A DNA stretch of 18,110 nucleotides from Phycisphaerales bacterium UBA854 (GTDB lineage Bacteria; Planctomycetota; Phycisphaerae; Phycisphaerales; SM1A02). Shown piece by piece: positions 7,963 through 14,094 of the stretch (its first letter is position 1; each line of letters begins with the position of its first letter). A model generated the notes under the pieces. It did not search any database. It saw nothing but the letters and a program-made list of their open reading frames with translations, and had not been told where the DNA came from. Where the stretch lies: the NCBI GenBank assembly GCA_002295885.1, contig DBGM01000043.1, positions 1 through 18,110 of the forward strand, read 5' to 3'. The translations under genes were made by a program, and so were the position numbers.

Positions 7963-9438
7963 ATGAAGAATCCGATTCTCAACTGGTTCGAAGAGCGACT
8001 CCGACTCGAAGAGGTCCTGGGGCCGGCGATGACGCACACCGTGCCGCGCTCGGCCAAGTGGTGGTACGTGTTCGGCAGCGTGACCCTAACCTGCTTCATG
8101 CTCCAGATCGTGACGGGCATCTGCCTCTCCCTGGTGTACGTCCCCTCGGCGGACGAGGCCTACGCAAGCCTCGAATACCTGAACTACAGCCACCAGATGG
8201 GATGGTTCCTCCGCGGCATGCACGTCTGGGGTTCGCATCTGATGATCGCCTCCATGACGATCCACATGCTGCAGGTGTTCTTCTACGGAGCGTTCAAGTA
8301 CCCACGCGAACTCACGTGGATCGTCGGCGTGCTGCTGTTCGTCTGCACGCTGGGAATGGGATTCACCGGACAGGTGCTGCGCTGGGACCAGGACGCCTAC
8401 TGGGGACTGGGCGTGGGCATGGCCATGGCCGGACGCGTTCCGTTCATCGGCCCCGAACTGGTCTACTTCGTGCTGGGTGGCCCCATCATCGGAGGCGAGG
8501 CGCTGTCGCGGTTCTTCGCCCTGCATGTCTTCGTGCTCCCGGGCACCCTGTTCCTCCTGATCGGCGCGCACCTCCTGCTGGTGATCAAGTGCGGCATCAA
8601 CGAGGAGCCGACGCCCGGCTACCTGGTCGACAAGAAGACCTACCGCGAGAAGTACGAACGCGAAGTGCACAAGCGCGGCATGCCATTCTTCCCCAATGCC
8701 GCGGGACGCGACATGATCGCGTGCAGCATCGTCATCTTCCTCGTCTTCTTCGGCGCGGCCTTCTTCGGCCCGGCCGGACCCAACGGCGAGCCCGACCCGA
8801 CGCTGATCCACACGTCACCGCAACCGGACTTCTGGTTCATGAGCGTGTTCGCCGCTCTCGCACTGCTGCCGCCGTACATGGAGACCTTCCTGATCATCGG
8901 ATTCCCGGTCCTCGCCGCCGCGGTCCTGATCCTGCTGCCCTTCATCAGTGGAGACGGGGAGAAGCATTGGCGGCGAAGGCCCTTCTCGACGATCACCGTG
9001 CTCTTCATCCTCATGACGCTCGGAGTGCTCAGCTATCTCGCCTACGTGGCCCCGTGGTCGCCCATCATGAACGCCTGGAGCGGCATCCCGACCCCGGTGG
9101 AGTACGTGAAGAACCGGTCGCCGCTGGAACTGCAGGGCGCGATGGTCATCCAGAACAAGCAGTGCCGCAACTGCCACTCGCTCGATGGCCGGGGCGGACG
9201 GCGCGGCCCCGAACTCGACGACGTTGCAACCCGCCTGACCCGCGATGAACTGATCCGACAGGTGGTCCAGGGAGGCGGCAACATGCCGGCCTACGGAATG
9301 CACCTCAGTCCCCAGGAGGTGACGGCCGTGACCGCGTTCCTGATGACCATGCACCCGGACTGGGAGCACGAGCCCATCGCACGGGAGTCCAACACCCCGC
9401 GGGCCACCACGGATCCGGACCCCCCCGTTGATTTCTGA
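7963..9438 (+). CDS. Cytochrome b6/subunit IV/cytochrome c fusion (quinol oxidation subunit)
   Basis: This 491-residue protein holds three usually separable parts. Residues 1-215 are b6-like with heme pairs His87/His101 and His188/His203; the second pair is spaced by 14 residues, as in b6. Cys44 in TLTCFMLQIVTG aligns by eye with the b6 cysteine that binds heme cn. Residues 245-365 are subunit-IV-like, with the Qo motif read as PDFW (288-291) instead of PEWY. Residues 390-462 form a cytochrome c domain with CRNCH (401-405) and Met441. It would oxidise menaquinol or another quinol in the membrane, with the Rieske protein upstream. The ATG at 7963 is chosen because homology begins there; upstream codons in frame shadow the Rieske gene. 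A clear ribosome site is lacking. Confidence 0.93.
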   Translation: MKNPILNWFEERLRLEEVLGPAMTHTVPRSAKWWYVFGSVTLTCFMLQIVTGICLSLVYVPSADEAYASLEYLNYSHQMGWFLRGMHVWGSHLMIASMTIHMLQVFFYGAFKYPRELTWIVGVLLFVCTLGMGFTGQVLRWDQDAYWGLGVGMAMAGRVPFIGPELVYFVLGGPIIGGEALSRFFALHVFVLPGTLFLLIGAHLLLVIKCGINEEPTPGYLVDKKTYREKYEREVHKRGMPFFPNAAGRDMIACSIVIFLVFFGAAFFGPAGPNGEPDPTLIHTSPQPDFWFMSVFAALALLPPYMETFLIIGFPVLAAAVLILLPFISGDGEKHWRRRPFSTITVLFILMTLGVLSYLAYVAPWSPIMNAWSGIPTPVEYVKNRSPLELQGAMVIQNKQCRNCHSLDGRGGRRGPELDDVATRLTRDELIRQVVQGGGNMPAYGMHLSPQEVTAVTAFLMTMHPDWEHEPIARESNTPRATTDPDPPVDF

Positions 9439-9465
9439 TCGCACCCCTTAGCAGGGCTGACCCCG

Positions 9466-9471
9466 TACCAT
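9466..9471 (+). promoter_or_regulatory. Candidate -10 element of the CtaG-fusion gene (leaderless)
   Basis: TACCAT ends six bases before the ATG at 9478, and no ribosome site is present in the 39-base gap after the cytochrome b stop. This could start a separate transcript for the assembly genes. No good -35 at standard distance is seen. Confidence 0.4.
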
Positions 9472-9477
9472 GACGGC

Positions 9478-11841
9478 ATGGACCCATTCGTCCAGGCCAT
9501 CTTCTCGTCGTGGAATCTCGACCCGCTGCTGTGGTTCCCCCTGCTGCTGACCGGCTGGGTCTACCTCACCGGCTGGCGATTCATGCGGAATCGGATGCCG
9601 GAGCGGTTCACCCGACGTCGGCTGGCCAGCTTCCAACTCGGCCTGGCGACGCTCTGGCTGGCCCTCGCCTCCCCCCTGGACACGCTCGGCAACCTGCTGC
9701 TGTCGGTCCACATGACGCAGCACATCCTGATCATGATGGTCGCCCCGCCGCTGCTGCTGCTGGGCCTGCCGGGCATGCCGCTGCTGATGGGACTTCCCAG
9801 GGCCGTGCGCAGGCACTGGATCGGCCCCTTCATCGCCTGGCCCGCTCTGCGGCGTATCTTCCACGGCCTCACCCATCCGGTCTTTGCACTGACCGCCTTC
9901 ACCGTGGCCACCTGGGCATGGCATGTCCCCGTCCTGTACGAACTCGCCCTGCAGGATCCCACGTGGCACAAGATCGAGCACGTGCTCTTCCTGGGCACGG
10001 CCCTTCTGTTCTGGTGGCCGGTGATCGAACCCTGGCCGAGCCGGAGCCCGTGGCCGCGCTGGGCGATGATTCCGTACCTGCTGCTGGCCGACATCCAGAA
10101 CACCGTGTTCTCGGCCTTCTTCTCCTTCTACGAGACCCCCATCTACGAGACGTACCGGACCGCGCCCCGCATCGTCTCGATGACCGCGTTGGAGGACCAG
10201 TCGGTCGCCGGCGCGATCATGTGGGTTCCGGGATCGATCATCTTCCTCTTTCCCGTGGCCGTGATCCTGCGTTCGCTCCTGCACCCCAGACTGGTCGCGC
10301 CCGAGGAATACAGACTCGCCGCGATCGGGGGGCCGCCCCTTCCCCCGGTGCCCGATGCCGTGTTCCGAAGCGTGGCCCTGCCGCTGCTCGAGTCCCCGCC
10401 GCCGGTTCCGACGGCGTCAAGGGAGGAACGGGATCTGCTCCGGATCCGAGGATTGGGGCCCGTGCTCTCCTCGCTGGCATTTCGCAGGACGATCCAGTGG
10501 ATCCTCCTGCTGCTGGCCGTGGCCGTGGTGCTGGACGGCCTGCTGGGCCCGGACCTGAGCCCGATGAATCTGGCCGGCGTCCTGCCCTGGACCCACTGGC
10601 GTGGCATCGTGGTGCTGGGACTCCTGCTGGCGGGAAACATCTTCTGCGCCGGCTGCCCCTTCATGCTTCCGCGGGAACTGGGCAAGCGCATCTTCAAGCC
10701 CACGCGACCGTGGCCACGGTGGCTGCGATCGAAATGGATTGCCGTCGCCCTGCTGATCCTCTTCCTCTGGACCTACGAGGTCCTCGGACTCTGGGACAGC
10801 CCCTGGTTGACCGCCTGGGTCATCATCGCCTACTTCCTGGCCGCGACGGTGGTGGATTCGTTCTTCCGCGGAGCGAGCTTCTGCAAGTACATCTGTCCCA
10901 TCGGACAGTTCCACTTCGTGCAATCGACGGCCTCGCCCCACGAGGTGCGGGTGCGGAACGAATCCACCTGTTCGTCGTGCAGCACGCACGACTGCATCTC
11001 CGGCCGGCCGGGTGACCCGTCGCTTCGCGGATGCGAACTCGACCTGTTCCAACCCCGCAAGATCGGAAACATGGACTGCACGTTCTGTCTCGACTGCGTC
11101 AGGGCATGTCCCAACGACAACATCGGAATTCTCGCCACCCCGCCGGGCCGGGACCTCATCATGGATCCCGTTCGCTCGTCCGTCGGACGGCTCTCGAAGC
11201 GCTGGGACCTCGGCGCGCTGGTGGCGGTCCTCGTGTTCGGAGCGTTCGCCAATGCAATCGGCATGGTGGGGCCCGTCCTCGATCGGCAGGTCGCATGGGC
11301 CTCGTCGCTGCAGCATGATTCAATCTTCTGGATCGCGACGTGGTGCTTCCTTGCCATTGCGGTCGTCGCCCCCCTCGCACTGCTTCCCCTGGCGGGACTC
11401 TGCAGCCGAGCGGTCACGGGACGGACCGTCGACTTCCGGACCATCGTGGTGCGCATGACCCTCGGCTTCGCCCCTCTGGGCTTCGCGATGTGGCTGGTCC
11501 ACATGCTGTTCCACTTCGTGACCAGCTGGGGCACGATCGTCCCTGCCTTCCAGCGGGTGTTCGAGGACCTCGGCACCACCGTGTTCGGCGAGCCGATCTG
11601 GGCCATGTCCTGCTGTGGCCCCATGCCCTCCTGGCTGCTTCCGCTGGAGATCCTGCTGCTGGACCTCGGACTGCTGCTCAGCCTCTTCATCCAATACCGC
11701 ATCGCCCGCCAGTTCGTACGGGGCGCCAGGCGGGAACTGGCCGTCGTGCTTCCGTGGTGTCTCATCGGGATCGGCCTGTTCGTGCTCGGCATCTGGATCA
11801 TCTTCCAACCCATGCAGATGCGGGGCACGCTTCTCCCCTGA
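9478..11841 (+). CDS. CtaG-domain / NapH-CcoG-like polyferredoxin fusion membrane protein
   Basis: This 787-residue protein joins two families. Residues 1-270 match the caa3-assembly CtaG type: several helices with SVHMTQHILIMMVAPPLLL (76-94), THPVFALTAFTVATWAWHVP (132-151) and HKIEHVLFLG (164-173). A linker follows, then a NapH/NosR/CcoG-like membrane iron-sulfur part from about 335 to 787. It has CAGCP (390-394), CKYICP (469-474), Cys498, Cys501, Cys506 and Cys519, and a classical 4Fe-4S set CTFCLDCVRACP (534-545), then at least four more helices. CtaG proteins assist copper-site assembly of oxidases; CcoG/NapH-type proteins move electrons or reduce copper. I infer a one-chain copper reductase and delivery factor for the oxidase encoded upstream. 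The next gene starts one base after its stop. Confidence 0.85.
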   Translation: MDPFVQAIFSSWNLDPLLWFPLLLTGWVYLTGWRFMRNRMPERFTRRRLASFQLGLATLWLALASPLDTLGNLLLSVHMTQHILIMMVAPPLLLLGLPGMPLLMGLPRAVRRHWIGPFIAWPALRRIFHGLTHPVFALTAFTVATWAWHVPVLYELALQDPTWHKIEHVLFLGTALLFWWPVIEPWPSRSPWPRWAMIPYLLLADIQNTVFSAFFSFYETPIYETYRTAPRIVSMTALEDQSVAGAIMWVPGSIIFLFPVAVILRSLLHPRLVAPEEYRLAAIGGPPLPPVPDAVFRSVALPLLESPPPVPTASREERDLLRIRGLGPVLSSLAFRRTIQWILLLLAVAVVLDGLLGPDLSPMNLAGVLPWTHWRGIVVLGLLLAGNIFCAGCPFMLPRELGKRIFKPTRPWPRWLRSKWIAVALLILFLWTYEVLGLWDSPWLTAWVIIAYFLAATVVDSFFRGASFCKYICPIGQFHFVQSTASPHEVRVRNESTCSSCSTHDCISGRPGDPSLRGCELDLFQPRKIGNMDCTFCLDCVRACPNDNIGILATPPGRDLIMDPVRSSVGRLSKRWDLGALVAVLVFGAFANAIGMVGPVLDRQVAWASSLQHDSIFWIATWCFLAIAVVAPLALLPLAGLCSRAVTGRTVDFRTIVVRMTLGFAPLGFAMWLVHMLFHFVTSWGTIVPAFQRVFEDLGTTVFGEPIWAMSCCGPMPSWLLPLEILLLDLGLLLSLFIQYRIARQFVRGARRELAVVLPWCLIGIGLFVLGIWIIFQPMQMRGTLLP

Positions 11842-11842
11842 C

Positions 11843-12397
11843 ATGCGAACGACACCCCTCCTATTCCTGGCCTTGCTGCTGCTGATGCTGCTGCTGCCCG
11901 GCGCACCCCGGGCCATGGGCGACGGAGGGGTCGTGCGGGCATCCGGCGGCGAGGGTCCCTGGACCATCACCCTCTTCTCGTCCCCGACACCGTTTCGGGC
12001 CGGCCCGATCGACCTGTCGGTCCTGCTGCAGCGACCGCAATCGGATGAAGCCGTACTGGATGCCGACGTGAATCTCATGCTGCGACCGCTGGACGGCCAG
12101 TCCACCACCATGCTCGTCGAGGCCACCCGGGAGCAGGCGACGAACAAACTGCTCTACGCCGCCCTGCTGGACCTGCCCGCGGGCGGACGATGGCAGGTCG
12201 ACGTCTCGGTCCAACTCGGCGATGATACGGGTCGACTGTCGGCGACGCTGATCGCCGGCGAGGCGGTCCCGGCCGCCTGGAACTTCTGGGGGTGGCTGGC
12301 CATCCCCGCGATCGTGATCCTGCTCTACGCGTGCAACCAGTGGCTGGTGCGAACCCGCCGGCGTGGAGCCAGCTCCAGGAAGACGCAAGTCCCGTGA
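11843..12397 (+). CDS. FixH/YtkA-like membrane-anchored protein
   Basis: This 184-residue protein has a leucine-rich signal peptide (1-24), an exported beta-rich domain of about 115 residues (38-140), one C-terminal membrane helix (about 148-166) and a basic cytoplasmic tail (RTRRRGASSRK). The exported domain has the pattern of YtkA/FixH proteins: an opening strand WTITLFSSPTPFRAGPIDLSV, a middle strand with a conserved-looking NLMLRP, and a closing GGRWQVDVSVQLGDDTG. FixH commonly lies next to CcoG/FixG and aids copper delivery to cytochrome oxidases, and it directly follows the polyferredoxin fusion here. The start at 11843 follows the previous stop by one base. The fold call rests on pattern and context. 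Confidence 0.65.
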   Translation: MRTTPLLFLALLLLMLLLPGAPRAMGDGGVVRASGGEGPWTITLFSSPTPFRAGPIDLSVLLQRPQSDEAVLDADVNLMLRPLDGQSTTMLVEATREQATNKLLYAALLDLPAGGRWQVDVSVQLGDDTGRLSATLIAGEAVPAAWNFWGWLAIPAIVILLYACNQWLVRTRRRGASSRKTQVP

Positions 12398-12930
12398 CCC
12401 GACCCAACCCACCGCAATCCGACGGCAGCAGCAATCGTTCCGGCTGCCTGGTCATGGCCGCCATCGTGGGCGTGGTCGTGCTTTTCACGGTCTGGCCGAT
12501 GCTGAGCGCATGGTCCGCGGTCAGCACGTTCGAACGCACCGCCCTCGACGCCGGCTACACCCTTGTGCAGGGTACGGGCGTCGCCCTGGTCACCGACTCC
12601 ACCCCCACCACCCCCACCTACTTCCGCGCCGTCGATTCGGCTCAGGTACTGGGAGGCGCGGACGCCGACATCGCCGTCTCCTCCGCCGATGCGGTGCTCG
12701 ACGGCATCTTCCGCGGCAACGTGGCCTTCCTCGGCAAGGAACTCACCATTCTGCCCGGCGCGGTCATCATGGGCGACCTCGAGATCGCCGCTGCCAAGTA
12801 CGTGACCGTCCGGGGGGAAGTGGTCGGAGAAATCAGGGGTGAGTACCGCCGCCTGTTCCGCCCCCAGCCGACCCCACCCGCGGATCCCGCTGCCGAAGAG
12901 CAGGAAACTGCCAACTCGCCATCCCGGTGA
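12394..12930 (+). CDS. Single-helix membrane protein with a short bactofilin-like beta-solenoid domain
   Basis: This 178-residue protein would start at GTG 12394, which overlaps the previous stop as GTGA; AGGAAG lies 11 bases upstream. It has a polar N-terminus, one membrane helix (about 18-38), a spacer, then a glycine-punctuated repeat segment (about 83-150). The pattern of short beta rungs there (LDGIFRGNVAFLG, LTILPGAVIMGDLEI, VTVRGEVVGEIRGEY) is typical of polymer-forming bactofilin domains, though shorter than the usual full domain. A proline/glutamate tail ends the protein. Bactofilins form cytoskeletal filaments; anchoring by a helix would place this one at the membrane. It may belong with the assembly genes before it or scaffold the secretion-like locus after it. 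A later ATG at 12454 is possible but would remove the GTGA overlap. Confidence 0.6.
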   Translation: MTRPNPPQSDGSSNRSGCLVMAAIVGVVVLFTVWPMLSAWSAVSTFERTALDAGYTLVQGTGVALVTDSTPTTPTYFRAVDSAQVLGGADADIAVSSADAVLDGIFRGNVAFLGKELTILPGAVIMGDLEIAAAKYVTVRGEVVGEIRGEYRRLFRPQPTPPADPAAEEQETANSPSR

Positions 12931-12931
12931 C

Positions 12932-12937
12932 TATCAT
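12932..12937 (+). promoter_or_regulatory. Candidate -10 element of the WXG100 locus
   Basis: TATCAT lies just after the bactofilin-like gene's stop. A start near 12944 would give a leader of about 23 bases holding the AAGGAG site. No clear -35 is seen. Confidence 0.4.
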
Positions 12938-12952
12938 TGAATCGTGCGGTTC

Positions 12953-12958
12953 AAGGAG
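12953..12958 (+). promoter_or_regulatory. Ribosome binding site of the WXG100 gene
   Basis: AAGGAG lies eight bases before the ATG at 12967 and selects it over the in-frame ATG at 12937, which has no such site. Confidence 0.8.
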
Positions 12959-12966
12959 CAGCCCCC

Positions 12967-13239
12967 ATGGCCAAGGCAATTGTCGACCCAAACGAATTGC
13001 GGAAGTTCGCAACCGATCTGAAGCGGTTCACCGAGGAACTGAACACCCAGATGAACGTGATCAACACCCGGTGCCACACGTTGGGACAGACCTGGAAGGA
13101 CCAGGAGCACCGCAAGTTCATGGACGAGTTTGAGCAGGCGATGCGGGTCCTGGCCCGGTTCCAGGTCGCCACCAAGGAGCACATCCCGTTCCTGCTCCGC
13201 AAGGCCCAGCGGGCCGAGGACTACCTCCAGCAGCGCTGA
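12967..13239 (+). CDS. WXG100-family protein (type VII-secretion-like)
   Basis: This 90-residue protein has the size and layout of the Esx/WXG100 family: two long amphipathic helices (about 8-36 and 48-88) joined by a turn that holds the family's tryptophan at Trp43. The turn reads LGQTWKDQEHRKF, so the classical W-x-G is W-x-D here. There is no signal peptide or membrane helix. Family members fold as helical-hairpin dimers and are exported by, or are structural partners of, FtsK/SpoIIIE-type secretion ATPases; such an ATPase is encoded three genes downstream. No C-terminal YxxxD/E export motif is present (the end is EDYLQQR). A strong AAGGAG site and the TATCAT hexamer upstream suggest it leads its own transcript and is well expressed. 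Confidence 0.82.
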   Translation: MAKAIVDPNELRKFATDLKRFTEELNTQMNVINTRCHTLGQTWKDQEHRKFMDEFEQAMRVLARFQVATKEHIPFLLRKAQRAEDYLQQR

Positions 13240-13268
13240 TCACCCACCGCGTACCCAGGATTCCATGC

Positions 13269-13877
13269 ATGGCCGACCGGGCGAACGTCAAGTCCATCAA
13301 CACCATCGCGGACTTCAGGGCCCGGCTGAAGACCTACATCGATTCGGCCCGCACCACCATCTCCGAAGCCCACACCGACGTGCTGCGCGTCCAGCGGTGG
13401 ATCGACGAGACCCAGCACCACCACTGGTCGATGCGACAGAAGAAGTGCCGGCAGCTCCTGGCGAACGCCAGAAGCGATCTGGAGCGGGCCAAGATCAGCC
13501 GGCCCGACGCCCACCCCACGACGTTCGTGGACCAGCAGCGCGCACTGCGCAAGGCCAAGGCGAACCTCGAGGAATGCGAGGAGAAGCTGCGGGCGATCAA
13601 GCGATGGTCGCACGAACTCGATCGGGAGGGCATGATCTTCAAGGGCCACCTCAATCAGCTCGACCGGGCCGTCGAGGGGGATCTCAACCGCGCCGCCACC
13701 TGGCTGGCCAAGCTGGTCGAACACCTCGAGGCGTACGCATCGAGCCCCCCGCCGAAGCTGCCCGAACCCGAACACCCCCTCGAAGCGACTCCGCGTCGAC
13801 GACGATCCAACCCTGCGGAAGGAGATGTGCATGAGCCTCCCCTCGACGAGGTCGAAGCTCCAGAAGGAGACACGTGA
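13269..13877 (+). CDS. Helical/coiled-coil protein of the WXG100-ATPase locus
   Basis: This 202-residue protein is not assigned to a named family. Residues 10-155 are almost wholly helical by composition, with heptad-like stretches, four scattered tryptophans (44, 53, 113, 145) and two charged blocks, RQLLANARSDLERAK and RALRKAKANLEECEEKLRA. Residues 158-202 are proline- and acid-rich with a basic RRRR patch (176-179). No signal peptide or membrane helix is seen. A length near 200 and the all-helical build fit an LXG/PPE-like partner, chaperone or substrate for the WXG100 system, but no diagnostic motif proves it. It starts 29 bases after the WXG100 stop, with AGGA at 13257-13260 as a weak ribosome site. 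Its last 47 bases overlap the next gene. Confidence 0.75.
   Translation: MADRANVKSINTIADFRARLKTYIDSARTTISEAHTDVLRVQRWIDETQHHHWSMRQKKCRQLLANARSDLERAKISRPDAHPTTFVDQQRALRKAKANLEECEEKLRAIKRWSHELDREGMIFKGHLNQLDRAVEGDLNRAATWLAKLVEHLEAYASSPPPKLPEPEHPLEATPRRRRSNPAEGDVHEPPLDEVEAPEGDT
13819..13824 (+). promoter_or_regulatory. Ribosome binding site of the 70-residue gene
   Basis: AAGGAG sits inside the preceding coding region. It touches the ATG at 13825 but lies six bases before the ATG at 13831, so 13831 is the likely start. Confidence 0.7.
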
Positions 13878-14043
13878 CCTGATCGCACGATGGGACCGGA
13901 CCGCCGAGGAATGGAACGATCCCGTCAGCCGGCGACTCCAGGTCGAATACCTCGAGCAGCTCGAGCGGGCCGTCACCCGCGCGAGCGAGGCGATGGACGC
14001 CATGCACGAGGTGATCTGCCGGGCCCAGCGGGACTGTGAATGA
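13831..14043 (+). CDS. Small helical protein with a WXG100-like turn
   Basis: This 70-residue protein is predicted to be two helices around Trp28: a short N-terminal helix and a longer one from about 33 to 68. The turn EEWNDPVSRRL matches the WXG100 protein's QTWKDQEHRKF at the W-x-D and R-[KR]-[FL] positions, so it may be a shortened WXG100 paralog or partner for a heterodimer. The start at 13831 is set by an AAGGAG six bases upstream. The gene overlaps the end of the 202-residue protein's gene by 47 bases in another frame, which implies coupled expression. No signal peptide or membrane helix is seen. Coding status is supported by the ribosome site, position and the shared motif. Confidence 0.65.
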   Translation: MSLPSTRSKLQKETRDLIARWDRTAEEWNDPVSRRLQVEYLEQLERAVTRASEAMDAMHEVICRAQRDCE

Positions 14044-14057
14044 ACCGGCCGGAACTC

Positions 14058-14063
14058 TATACT
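14058..14063 (+). promoter_or_regulatory. Candidate -10 element of the FtsK/SpoIIIE ATPase gene
   Basis: TATACT lies in the 51-base gap before the ATPase gene and ends 31 bases before its ATG. A start near 14070 would leave a short leader with a weak AGAGG ribosome site (14079-14083). The -35 region is poor. Confidence 0.4.
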
Positions 14064-14094
14064 CGAGCCGAATCCCCCAGAGGCTGACTTCCGC

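Noticed and set aside
11873..11898. Run of CTG triplets that looks like a short tandem repeat.
   Set aside because: It encodes the leucine-rich core of a signal peptide and is interrupted by ATG; similar short CTG runs occur in the other signal peptides and membrane helices here, reflecting codon preference.
12967..14043. Search for the YxxxD/E export motif at the C-termini of the three small proteins of the WXG100 locus.
   Set aside because: None has it: the WXG100 protein ends EDYLQQR, and the tyrosines in the other two are not followed by an acid at the fourth position. Export signals, if any, are of another kind.
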